Assembly (NCBI GenBank): GCA_905183005.1
Contig: CAJJDO010000065.1
Span: 186,001 to 250,000 of the forward strand
Reading direction: 5' to 3'
Length of the DNA stretch: 64,000 nt
From: Paramecium pentaurelia
Lineage: Eukaryota; Ciliophora; Oligohymenophorea; Peniculida; Parameciidae
The notes beneath the pieces are model-generated. The model ran no database searches, was not told where the DNA came from, and saw nothing but the letters and a program-made list of their open reading frames with translations. Numbering within the stretch: position 1 is the first letter of the stretch; the number at the start of each line of letters is the position of its first letter. The position numbers were made by a program, and so were the translations under genes. This document shows positions 10,264 through 23,600 of the stretch, piece by piece.

Positions 10264-13200
10264 ATGAGAGCAATGGCTTTAATTTTAATAATTTAAAGAG
10301 TGTTTGTAATATCTGCATATTTCCTCCTTTATATGAATGATGACTCTTAAATAGAAACATACCAGTTTTAAATAAACTTAAACAATTTTGAGATAGATTC
10401 TTACTTTGCCTATGGTTTATGGAGCAGATATACTCCTTTAGGGAATATAGCTTAAGTAGGATCGATTGGAATATTAGAAAGTAATTGTTTTCATCTTCAT
10501 AATGCTGTATAACAATCAACCAAAGAGTTAAATTTAATTGTTTATGATTGTCTCAACTATGAAAAATAAACAATTGTAAGAAGAATTCAATTTATTACAA
10601 TTGATGAGAACTGGCATTAATATGAAGTATAATTAGATAATTAAAATTATGAATATATTTGGCATTACTTTGAAATTACCTAATGGCCTTTGAGAAAAAG
10701 ATTTGAATTATTAATTATTCAATATCCTGAAATTAAATTATATTAGATTGAAGAAGATGTATTGTATCCATATAAAGACACTGATTTACTCTTAACTTTT
10801 GGAGGAGGCTTATAAATATAATCATAAAATACTATTTAGATTTTAAATGGAATTTCAACAATGTCATTTTTTCCAGGTAATTTTATTTTATATCCATTAT
10901 CAATTGATATAATGTCAATTACAAGATAAGCAGCAAATATTGCATTAAGCACATTTTAATTTAGATCATAATGCTTTTGTAATTAAAATTGGCAAACAGA
11001 TTTGATAAATTAAGAGTTAACTTGGTTAGATAATATAATATTTCCCTCTTAATATCCTAATTGTAATTCATTTTAATTAAAAACTTGGATTAAAATTACA
11101 AATATTCACCAAACATCATAAGAGTTTTAATATTAAATTATAAAGTTATCTGCTAACTTTGAAAATACTTAATTAACTGATGATAATTTGTCTACCTTTT
11201 AATTATTTTATAAGTTTAATTAATTAAAAACTTAACTGATTTTTACTACTTATAGTTATACCTTTCCTATTGTATCTATTAATTTTTAAAATGATCCATT
11301 TTTAATAAGAAAAGAATTTGATCTTATAAACGATATCAAACTTTGGCATTATGTTTAAGTGATATTAAAAGATAATTAATTAACAATATCAATAATATTC
11401 TATGGAGAATTTACTCATTTTGATTATAAAACTATATTGACAGTAAATTAATTTAATTTGATGAAATTAAAATTATAATATGGAAATATATTATAAAGTA
11501 CCAATAACTATTTAACTGTTAAATTTGTAGATTCATCTTTTGTAAATTGTGTTGATAATGACGTAATACTTGAACTAAATTGTCATTTTAGTTGCTAAGA
11601 ATGTGATGGACCAACAAATTAAGATTGTTTATCTTGTTCTAAAGAATCAAATCGTATTTATAAACCTTAGCAAAAGTCTTGTGTTTGTCCATATAATACT
11701 ATTGATGATTAATAATGTAAGGATTTTTAAAGTTATAATTTTATCATTGTAAATGAAAATGTAAACAATTAAAAATGTCTTCAAGGATATTTTTAATTTG
11801 AATAAAAATGTATAAAATGGTAATTTAAATCTTTATATCTAGTCCCTCTATTATAAGTAATATAATCACAACATGTTTAGAATGTATTTATTAACCTGAA
11901 AGTTGGGCAAGTGATCCATTTTGCAAAACAAATATTTTTAATGATGTTTAAGGGACAGTCACTTAGTTTTTATAAACTTAATAATAATATTATATTTTTG
12001 ATGGTAATGAGATTATACCAAGATAAATTTAAAATTCAATACTAATAAATGAAGATCTTATTAACGAATTAGAATTAGTATCATTATAATTTAGGAGTTT
12101 ATGTTTTCGATCCTAATCTCCTTAAGCAATTTGGAGAAGTGAGAAAGAATGTTTTAATTGTGCATTGGAAAATTGCTTTATTTGTTAGATTACTGCATCA
12201 AAAACAGTATGCTTGAAATGTGATTATTTTTCAGAACTTAAAGATGGAATTTGTGTTATTACAGGAATGATTGGGGGAATTGAAATCAATAAGTGTCTTG
12301 CTCCTTATTATATTACTTCAACTTATTAATGTAAATTATGCAATATTGAAAATTGTTAATATTGTTTTGAATATTTAAGTAATGATTTAACTAAATGTAC
12401 TCTATATAAGTATTTTGAATAATTTGATTTTAATGAATATCATCAAATAGGATGTGCATTATGCAAAGATGGTTTTATTTTTGATTTCATTTAAGGTATA
12501 TGTAAATATCAAAAACCATATATAAATAATTGCATTAGATCTTATATAAATTTATAAGGATATGAAATATGTACTCTATCTAAAGAAGATAATTTTAATA
12601 TTGCTCCTGAAATTATTGGTTGCAATAAATATATATCCTATTGTAAATAATGTTTATAAACTCCTTAAAAAGTAATCAAATGTATATTGTGTGAAGATGG
12701 TTATACAACTTCATTAACTACAGGATCATGTTATAAATGTTCTATTGAGAATTCTAAAATATGCATTGAAGGTCATTATTAATTAAAAGATGATTGGGTA
12801 TAATTGATTTAAAGCTTTTTAATGTAATTTTTACCTAATCAATATTTGTATCCTAAACCTAATTCATTTCGTTTCATAGTTGAATTACCATTTGAATGTT
12901 CACTAGGCTATAAACCTGATCCTTATAGTAATTGTATCAAATATTGTGATTCTGATTGTTTATAGTGTTTATTGTCTTAAGATCTTCCATATAGATATTA
13001 TTGTAATGAATGTCCATTAAATTATTATAAGTTACCAATAATTTCATCAGAATAAGGTAAATGCATTCAATGTCCATAATTATGTTAGTTATGCTAATCT
13101 AGAACTGAATAAGAAATCAAAGTATTATTATAACTCAAATTTAGAATATCAATCCTTATTTTATAGTAACAGATCAAACTATTATATATACTTATAAATG

Positions 13201-16200
13201 TCTTTAAAAAGCTCCAGATAATAATATAGTAATTGATCCTTATACTAAAGTTGCTAAATATTGTGAAAATTCTATATGTATAGACAATATTAAATATCAA
13301 GTAATCATAAATTATGATCTTAGTTTGAAGTTAATTGTGATAATAATTAATTCATTTTCTAAAAAGGATTTCAATATGATTATTATGAATAGTAGATTAA
13401 TCTCAATTATTCTAATTAATTAGGTATAAATAAATTGACTATAATTTTTAATTTTATATTGATTTCTGAAGAATCTTGCAATTTTATAGATGAAACTATT
13501 ATATAGAATTAATTTAAATAGAATATCTTTTCAATTTAACAAGCACAAATTTAAATAATAGGAAGTGATAAATAAAATAAGGCATTCCAAAGTAAATTAA
13601 GAATATCAAATTATGATACTGTATAAATCATAAATATGTTATTTTATATTATGCCTGAATCATTTATGTCTTTTGATAATTATGATGATCCAATTAATTT
13701 AATAATTACTAATACAACCATATTTGGAGATATTAATTAAATATCAAAATACTCAATTAATTTTACTAAAAGTAATGATTGTATTTTATAAAATATATCT
13801 TTTACTAATTTAAATTTAAATAATTCTATACTATTTGAACATACTTTAGGAAATTCTAATAATTAAATTTAATTTTGGAATATTATCATAGATAATTGTA
13901 TATTTTAAAATTCAGTATTATTTTAATTTATTAATTCTAAACAGAATATAAAAATAAATTATATAACTATTAGTAATTGCTAATTTTATAATTCTACAAT
14001 ATTCAATTTTAATTCTACTGTTGAAGATTAAATTCATATCTTCTTTGATGATATTACTATTTATAATAATTTAATCATACTATCAACATTTGTATAAAAT
14101 ACTTAATAACTATCAGTTTCCTTTAGAAATATTATATTTTCTTAAAATAATGTATCCTATTCAAAAATATTAGTTTTAACCAATAATCTATAAATCTAAA
14201 ACACATATATCATCTATAATAAATTCACTCATTCTTAATATTTATTTTATAATTCCTAATTAAGAAAAGCAAAAGATATTTATATTTACACTTTAAGTGT
14301 CAAATCCAATGATTTTACAAATTCATCATTATTAAATTTACTATCAATAGATTTTAATGATAATTTGAAAGTTACCATAAGTAATATATTATTAAAAAAC
14401 AACATTAGATAACTAATTTCTGAATAATTATATCTATTTAGTTTGACTTGTTAATAAATATTAATTTAAAATTGTACTATAGAATCATCAATAAATCTAC
14501 ATCATTTTAAATTATTTGATACATAATCAATTAAAATTGAGAACATAACTTACTTAAATTTATAATAAGTTTAATAAGTACCTTATTCATTTGAATGTAT
14601 TAATAGTAATGATAAATCTTCATAATTACTATATGTTTCAGGATTTTAGAAACTTTTCATTTAAAAAATTTGGATTTATAATTAATTTAGTATCGATATT
14701 TCTTTAGTTCATATACTTTCAAACATTTTGTATTAACCAAATGTAAAAGAAATAATTGAAATCAAGGATGCTTTATTTTAAGGAAATATATTATTAAAAC
14801 AAAATTTAGGTAGTATTTTTTCGTAAATATTGATATATTCAGAAAAATTATAAGAAATTCGACTAGAAAATATTATTTTTTAAGAAGACTTTTTTAACGA
14901 ATAAATTGATGATCCATCATAAACCTCAGCTGGACTTTTATTCATTAATTCCTAATAAAGTAATGTGTTTATAAACAATATTACATGCTAATAAAATGCA
15001 ATAACTAATTCTTCCAATTCATTTATTTATATCAACTCAATATCTGTTTAGATTTAATATATTAGAATAAAGAATCATAACTATTTAAATTACACTATTT
15101 GGTAAAAATATTATACTATTCCCTTATCAAATTAAAACAATTAAGATGAAATCAATTTAATAATATCTTCTATATATACTATTTAAAATAAAGGAGGGGC
15201 AATGTCTATAACTTCTTCCTATATTAATATTACTTAAGGTCAATTCACTTAGATATATTCTTAAAGCAGTTCAATCTTTGACATTAAAACCTAAGGTTTA
15301 GGTATTGTTAAGTTTGAATCACTCTATATTAGTTAAGCTGAAGTTGATTTAGTATCATCAACTGAGACACAAGGTTGTGTTAGTATATACTCTAAAAACA
15401 GTCAGTTAAATTTATAAATTAAAAATGTATAATTTTAGAATGTCTTTAACAGATTGAGTTCTTCAATTTTGTCAATTATTCCATCACAAAAATATAATAA
15501 GATTGATATTCATAATGTAATATTAGAAAATTGTTTGTCATTAAATAATCAATTCATGAAAATTGAATTTTCTTAATAAAAGTAAGATCATAATTTAGTT
15601 ATAATTGAAAATTTATCTATTTATTAATCTAATTAAGATTGGATAGATTATTTCAATAAAATAGATCCAATTAGTTTAAGTGAAATGAATAAAATTAATA
15701 TTGATAATGCTCTTATTAATTTAAATGGATGCTAACTTATAATTAAAGAATTAATATCAGAAGGAATATTTATTTCTCCTATTTTAAAAATTATAGAATC
15801 TTAAAAGATATAAATTACAAATTGCAAAGTACATTCTATTAAGACTTTTTATTCATTTAGTATTTTATATTTTGGATAAACTAAAACAATTAAATCCTCT
15901 ATATTTTTAGAAGGTATTTCCATAAAAAATATAACAATATATTAATTAAATAATGAGGATATAATCTAATAAAAAGATTTTCAGATTAAATTTAATTTTA
16001 ATAAATGTACTATTTAAAAAAGTATTTCAACAAATGAAATTTCATCAAGTCATTCTTTTTAATCAATTTTATAATATTTAAATTAAAATATATCTTAAAA
16101 AGGATCTTTAATTTTTATTTAGAGTATTTCAAATGAAAATTTAATAAATCTTAAATCTTTTAGTATAATGTAAAATAATTAATCAGGAAATTTACATGGA

Positions 16201-18959
16201 TTAATTTATTTTGATCTATCTGGTTTCTAAGTTTTAAAGATTGTAGAAGTTAATTTCATATAGAATAAAATAGATTAAGTAGGATGTCTTAACTTTATTG
16301 CAAATAAAAACTTAGAAAATAAAATTATTATAATAAATTCCAAATTTATACTTAATAATGGTACATATGGTTCTGCCATTTATGCAAAATAAGTAATAAT
16401 CTAAATTAAAAATTGTTAATTTATAAAGAATATTGCAGGATAACATGGTGGAGCAATTTATATGGAGAATTGTAGTAACAATTTTAGAATTACTAATTCC
16501 TTAATATTGGATAATAAAGCTAAAGAAGGAGGTGGAATATATTTTAATGGAAATAATCATATAAATAAAAATAATATAAAAGATTCTTTAATTAAATTGA
16601 ATTCTGCTGAAAAATTAACAGATAATATTGTAGAATTACCACATCATTTAACTTTAACAGTAAATTCTTATGAAATGTTATCTTCCTAATATATAACTGA
16701 AAATATGATTACAAATATACTTAAATTAAATTCTTATAAAATTATAGAATAAGGCTAATTATTAGAAACAAATTATCTTTATCTACCTAGTAATCAACAA
16801 ATTGACAATTTCAAATTATATAATCCAAATAATGAAGGATTTTTGTCTTACATTTATGAGTTATCTATGTATTTCTAAAACAGTTTAAATGAAAAAGTAA
16901 ATAATTTTATTAATTTCACTTGCAATTTATAAATGTTGACATTAACATAAAGTAATTAATCAATTAAAGATCCTAAACCTATTTAATTATTAACTTATGA
17001 TTTAAAAACTAGTACTTATGATTTATCATAATTTTCTTTTACTTTTGATCCTTATAAGAATATTGATGAACTTCTTTTAGTCTAAATAAATTGCTCAACA
17101 TAATAAAATACAAATAATTTGAGATACATTTTTAAAGCAAAAACTTTCAAATGTCAATTAGGAGAATTTTATATTAATGACGGTTGTTAATTATGTCAAC
17201 CAAATTAAGGATTTTATTCAGTTACTTATAATGCTACAAAATGTTCAATATTTGATAAGGCAAAGTTTTAGAACATCACTTCTAATAAAATTTAATTATT
17301 AGAAGGATTTTGGAGACCAAATATATTGTCAGACTTAACTGAATAATGCTTATAATGTAAAAATTGCTGTATAGGAGGTTGGGGAGTTGGAAATAGTCTT
17401 TGTGTGTTAGGACATATAGGTGGTTTATGTGAGGAATGTGATAATTACAATATTTAAGGAAATGGACATTATTTTAAAATTTTGTAGAATTCATCTTGTT
17501 CTAAATGCTATTATTTTTTTTAAGGTTTAGTTCCATTTCTTATGTCTTCAGTATGGTAATTGCTTAAATTAAAATAGGGGTGTTTTGTAGATTCTATTGA
17601 CATTAAGAAGTATAGATAGATCTAATCAATTATTTTCATCATTAAAATTAAAATAAAAGTTTGGAAAGATACTCTTTAAATTAAATTAAGGTATTAATAA
17701 TAGTATTTTAGATCATGAAAGTATAATGATAAAAATGTTACTTAATTATTTATGGATTTTCTCTATTATTTTTACTTTTAATATTTCTTTTTCTTTTTCT
17801 TTTGATTTTGTTGATTAAGCATGTAATACTTCTTTTTTTATGGCAAATAGTTTAGATTGTTATCTAATACAAATATAAGATATATAAGTTAATTATTCAA
17901 GAATTATAACTTAATTTATTCTAATATTTGCTCAATTACTATTAATTTGTGGAAGTTTCAAAGTTCATTCTATAGCTACTAAAAATAAATTTAATAAAAG
18001 TATTGTATCAAATACAGCTCTTTATCTTTATCTTTCCAATTTTGCTGCAATAATTAAATAGTAATATTTTGAATACATTTAGATTCTTTTCATTATTAGC
18101 AAAAAGGAAAATTTCAAATATTGATTACATTTAAGGAAATGTTTCACTATAATTTAATACATAATCACATGAAAGGTGGATATATTTTTTTATTTTACCA
18201 GGATTAGGATTGATAGGATGTTTAATACCATTTATTTTGTTTTCTTTAATGTTTCTTATGAGAAAAAAACTTGATTTAATTAAAATTAGAAGACACATCT
18301 GTTATATGTTTAATGAATATAATGATGAAAGTTTCTTTTGGGAATTTGTTAAAATTTGGAAAAAAACAATATTAATTAGTATTCTAACATATTTTGAATC
18401 CAATATATTTTTAAAGGCTTCACTCATAGGATTATGTTTATTATTTTATTAATTATTGGCTCTCAAAATCAAACCATATATTATTAAAAGTTTAAATTTA
18501 CTTGATATTTCTACTGATTAAATTTGTTCAATTACAATATTTTTGGCAGCAGTAAAATATGTTAGTGAATAAGAACAAAATAATGTTTAATCAGTTTTGC
18601 TTTAAGTGCTTATTGCTATACTATGTATTAAGCTTTGTTACCCTTTTTTATAAGATATTTTTAGGGTTTACTATAAAAAATATAAGATAATATATCTTAC
18701 TTATTTAATAAAGATATTTAAGTATATAAAGCCTAATTCCTTTTTTGTTGTTTATTTAAACTAATAATTGATGAATTGGAAGGATAAGGAAGTATAATTA
18801 TAAAAGAATTACTTAAAACTTAAATAATATTTATTTAATGTATCAAGAACTTACTCTTAACAATAAAAGTAAGTATCTTGTTAATTTAATTAGATAAATA
18901 CAATCTATTCTTTCTCCATCATAAACTTAAAGGAATAGATTAACCAGCAAGGATAATGA
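10264..18959 (+). CDS. Giant cysteine-rich multi-pass membrane protein, about 2,850 residues
   Basis: The ATG at 10264 starts a hydrophobic N-terminus that looks like a signal peptide. After an ectodomain of about 440 residues come CxxC-rich, furin-like repeats (about 440-960; for example CQECDGPTNQDCLSC). A very long Asn/Ile/Gln-rich beta-helix-like region follows to about 2300, then a second Cys-rich block. The C-terminus is hydrophobic, with LNQDHESI, NYLWIFSIIFTFNI and RRHICYMFNEYND, typical of a large ciliate surface-protein family. Introns are 11820-11842, 13122-13144, 13301-13323, 17691-17711 and 18061-18082. The junction near 17551-17590 needs either a 40-base intron or a one-base frame correction. 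Function is unknown; a cell-surface or alveolar membrane location is inferred. Confidence 0.82.
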
Positions 18960-19447
18960 AATTAAAATATTATTAATATCAGATAGAGATTGAGTTCTAA
19001 TAATTATAATATTTATCCTAATTTAATATATACTTTTAAATATATATTATATTATTAATAAGAGAAATATAAATGTGAAAGATTATATACTTTAAAGAGA
19101 TTCGAAAAGCAAATTTATATATTATTTTAAATGTCTTTTTATTTGTAAAATATTAAAATTATTAGATACTACAAATATTTTATAAATAAGATAGATTAAT
19201 AATTATTACATGGAAAGTAATGATATATATATATATAACTATTTAATGATATTGAACTTATACCATTCTATTATTAATATTATTTTCAAGATTATTTACA
19301 TCTTAATGCTAATCTAAATAATAATTTAGAATCCCAACTGAAATAAATGAAATTATGTGCTACATAATACTTTTTTAGATTATAAAATAAAACAATTTTG
19401 TTACAAACTTATTTATCAATATAAATAAAAATTAAATATAATATTAA
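18960..19447. other. Intergenic, no gene seen
   Basis: About 490 AT-rich bases between two plus-strand genes. Short TA runs (around 19231) are the only feature seen. Confidence 0.55.
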
Positions 19448-20286
19448 ATGGACGAGTCTCACTAAGATTTAGGAGTATTGGAAGACATTGATCCAAGTTT
19501 AGAAGGTGGATTTAAAATTTAATTTAATAAAGAAATTAATATAGAAACTAGGTTAATTTTCTAAAATTTAATTGTTAGAATATCAAATGCAAATACTGGC
19601 CCTTAAGAAATAGGAACTCTTGAATAGATTAAAGTGAAAATACTTGTCTAAGTAATTTCTTATCAATAATATTAGGGAGATCAATAAGCATTTGAGAATT
19701 TAAAAATAGAATTGACAAGCGAAACAGATCTATTTTTTAATTACATTGCTATGTATTTTACTATATTAAATTAGAATTGATAAAGAAAATTTTAAAAAAA
19801 TAAAAGAAGAATAGAAACTTACTATTGAGTATCCATAATTCTTACAAATGTTAATAAAACTATTAAATTCAAGTCATAAGGAACCTAATCAGTATAAATA
19901 AATAAAAAAATAAATAAGCTTCTTTTGTGTATTTTTTATGCAATAGGATGGGTCTGCTAAATTAGATTTTATAGAAAATTTAGAATATAAATTCATGGAA
20001 ATGTTAACATTAGAATTCAGTTGTGCAACTGAAGAGACTATAAGATAAAATGTATCATTTAGATATAATTTTATGAAAGCTAAACTTTAATTTGTTCAAA
20101 ATAAGTATTTTCTATTTAGAATTAGTTAGATTAAATGATATTACATCTCTAATAAAATTAAAGAATCCTTCACTTTTAGCTCAACTTAATAAAGTATCAA
20201 TGAATTCCAATCAAAGTTAGACTAGCCAAAATGTAAGTAAATACTTGGGATAATCTAGAAAAAACAACTTATCTAAATTTATATGA
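19448..20286 (+). CDS. SAS6-like (SAS6L) N-terminal-domain protein
   Basis: About 254-263 residues resembling the head (PISA-type) domain of SAS-6 with almost no coiled-coil tail. Matches to the domain include LKIELTSETDLFFNY, then KIKEEQKLTIEY, DGSAKLDFIENLEYKF, TLEFSCATEETIRQ and IKLKNPSLLAQL. The short length fits the SAS6-like subfamily found in flagellated protists rather than the cartwheel protein with a long tail. Introns are 19753-19774 and 20105-20129. A further 27-base segment, 19892-19918, has intron ends and no TGA. Removing it gives a better family match (NHFFCVFFMQQDG), so it is probably an intron too. A role at basal bodies or cortex is inferred from the family. Confidence 0.78.
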
Positions 20287-20630
20287 TCTTTTAGTAGAAT
20301 TTGTAAATTTAAGATTATAAAAGTCTTATTTCTATTTTCTTAATATATATTTATTTATATATTCTTTAAGATTAATACATATAAAATATTGATAGATTTC
20401 TACATTGTTTTTGGTTAATCTTAAAAATTAGACGTTATATAGTTATAATAATTTTATATTAATTTTGTTATTAGATAACTAATATAAATTATATTCATAT
20501 AATTAAATGAATAGAAAATGTATATATCTAATAATTGTAGGAATTGCATCTAAGTTTTAAAATATCATTATTATAAAAAAGGAATATTATATTATAAAAT
20601 AATTAACTCAAAGGATCTCTAAATAAAGTA
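20287..20630. other. Intergenic, no gene seen
   Basis: About 340 AT-rich bases; nothing recognisable on either strand. Confidence 0.55.
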
Positions 20631-23600
20631 ATGGATACTATTTCTGAAGACACTCCTTCTTAATCTTATATAAAGGATGCATCCATGTAAGAGAAAACAG
20701 ATAATCCTTTAAATTAGGAAAAATAAGAAGCTTGTTATTTAAAGAGAAAAGTAAAAGCAATTTAGAATATATGCGAAAAATACTAAATTTTTTTATAGTT
20801 TTTATTGGGAATAGATTTAAACAAACACTAAATTGATATACTTCAATAGATGTGGGGTAATTTTAGTATGGAAACATAAGAGACTTAGCTTCCTGATGCG
20901 ATAATAAAGTTCATAATTATTATATAAATAGATTTCCAAATCCTGATTATGGAAAATCAAATTCACATTCAATATCTGGAATTGAGGGTTTTGAATTAAT
21001 AAAGACATTGATAAAATTTAATAAAGGTAGTATAGAGGAGAAAATATTATTAAAAGCATGTGAAGGTGTATTATAAATTTTGGATGATTCAAAAGAAGGT
21101 TCAAAAAATGGTCGTAGAAAATTATTTAGATAGAAGGTTAGAAGAGAGAATTAATTTATTTAATTTGAAAATACTGAAGAATCAAAAAGATTAGAAACTA
21201 GTGCAACAATTAATGAAGAGGATTAGAAAGAAAAGTTAAAGGATTAACTTATATTAAAGCTTAGTAATAGATTAACAGGAAGTTGGTAATTTGATTCAGA
21301 TTAGAATTAAATTAATGAAGCATTTGAAATAGATTATAAATTGTTGAAATTCTTATCTAATAAAAAAGTAAATTAAGGAGGTTACCTAATTAAATATGAT
21401 AATGAATGGCATAGAACAAAAAGAGATACAAAAGATTTTTCAACTTTAATAAGAAATTTGATATGTTTAATTTTATGCAGATAAGGATATTATACACAAT
21501 AATTTTTATCAAAAAACGGAAAGTATATATTTTGTTCTTTGTTTGCAACAGAAGAAAGTTTAAAAATTTAAGCAGAATCTTAAGGACTTTTTAAACTATT
21601 AAATATTTAGTTTATAGATTTATTTTCATTTGAACCTCTTGATAAAAGTTATAGACCTCTTAGATTAAATAATAGATTATGGAAACCTTAAAATTATAAA
21701 AATCTATCTTAAATGTTTATGTACTTTAGACCAATTTTAGTTGAATTAATAAAAGAAATAGATTTCAAAAGAATAGCTAGAGAAGTTAATTAAAGTGGAA
21801 TAAATTAGAAATTATTTAATTATGGATTAGATATGTATGATGATTAGGATTGTCCTTCAGATTAAGAATGGGCAGCTTACTATTTCTTTTTGACTCATCT
21901 ACATTAATAAATTAATGCTACAAGATAAAACTTTTTAATAAATAATGATATTGCAGCATTAATTAATAAATAGATAACACCATTAGAATTATATTTAAGA
22001 AGAGCATAATCAGAAAATTAGATTAACATAGATATGCATTTATATAAAACATATTATTAAGATCTTGAAGAAATTAAGAATTAAAAAATTAATAAACTAA
22101 AAAAATAGGTAAATGATGTAATTGAAGAATATAAGAATATTTTTAATTTAACTACTAATCCTTATACAAAATTAATAAAAGTATTAAAAAAAGAATAATT
22201 AGCTAAGAAATATTTGGAGATATTTAAAGAATCACTTAAAGTAGCAAATAACGAAAAAAAATATTTAAAATGTTTATGGGATTTAGTTTATTTAGATCAT
22301 CCTTTAAATATGAAAACTAAATATTCAAATCCATAAGCAGATAGATCATTACATCATAAACATTGTTAGTTGATGTGTTGGAAAAAGTATTAATTAAATT
22401 AAGGTGAGAAAGTAACAATATTTTAATCATCAGAAAGATTGAGATTAGCTTATTTAAATATATTTTAAAGTTTTAATATCTCTTTACTTAATTAAAAAGG
22501 TTTAATTAAATAATTATTTTGTTTACATGATAATTTTGAATTATATGGCATTTATTATTCCTCTTATGAAAATTTATCTAGAAATAGAGAATAATTTTAT
22601 TAAGAAAAATTATTTGATATTGCAACCTAATTGAAATTTCATTTATTAAATCCAATGAAAATGAAATTTGATTTATTATGTTAATATTTTGGAGAATCTG
22701 TAGGTACATACTTTTATTTTCTATGCTTCTTTTCTTAAATGCTTTTGTATTAAAATTGCTTAGGTTTACTTTATTATCTAATTTAAATACCATCCAATTT
22801 ATAATAATATTTAAGTATTTTAGAAATTATTTATCTTGTTTGCTAATTATAGATAACATCACTTTATACATCAAAATGGGAATAATAATTAAAAATATTC
22901 AATTAATCTTATGGTGTAAATAGTCAAGAGGATATAGATACAACTTCAAATAAATAAATTGGAGAACCCAAAAGATCCCTTATTAATGATTAAATGAATG
23001 TACCTTCAATCAATGAATTAGATTAAATATTTAGGGAATGTATTTCTATGTTAATTTTTATATTAATTTAGTTACTATACTCAATCATATTTATAGCTCT
23101 TTATTTTTTATGTGCATGGTTTCAGTCTCTATTCAATAAGACTCCTACTATTAATAATTTTGAAATTATAATTATTGCTATTTTACATTTAATTCTTAAT
23201 AAATTATACACATATCATGCATAGAAAGCAATTTAATAATTAGTTGATTTTGAATAATAACGTACTATTTAGGCTGTAAAATAAAGTTACAATTTAAAAC
23301 TCTATTCTTTTTCAATCATATAATAATTGGGGCCTCTTTTGATTTTGAGATTCTTTAATCAATCATTTTAATTAGTTTGTGAATCTGATTCTTGTGAATA
23401 GTATATTGGATATTACTTTCTTACTTATATAATTATAAAGAGTGTTGAAAAATTATGTGTTTTTCTATTTAATTTTTATTCTTTAAGAAGATAACCTTTG
23501 TTTATATACAAATTTTAATAACATGATATTAATGAGTATATAGAAGTTTAATCAAAGAAACCTTCTAATATAAAAGATCAATATTTCAATTGTATAGAAG

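Noticed and set aside
10208..10519. 103-codon minus-strand frame
   Set aside because: It uses the standard-code reading and overlaps the strongly supported start of the giant membrane protein on the other strand.
22578..22923. Short frames on both strands inside the anoctamer gene
   Set aside because: They are shadows of the long ciliate-code frame and match no family.
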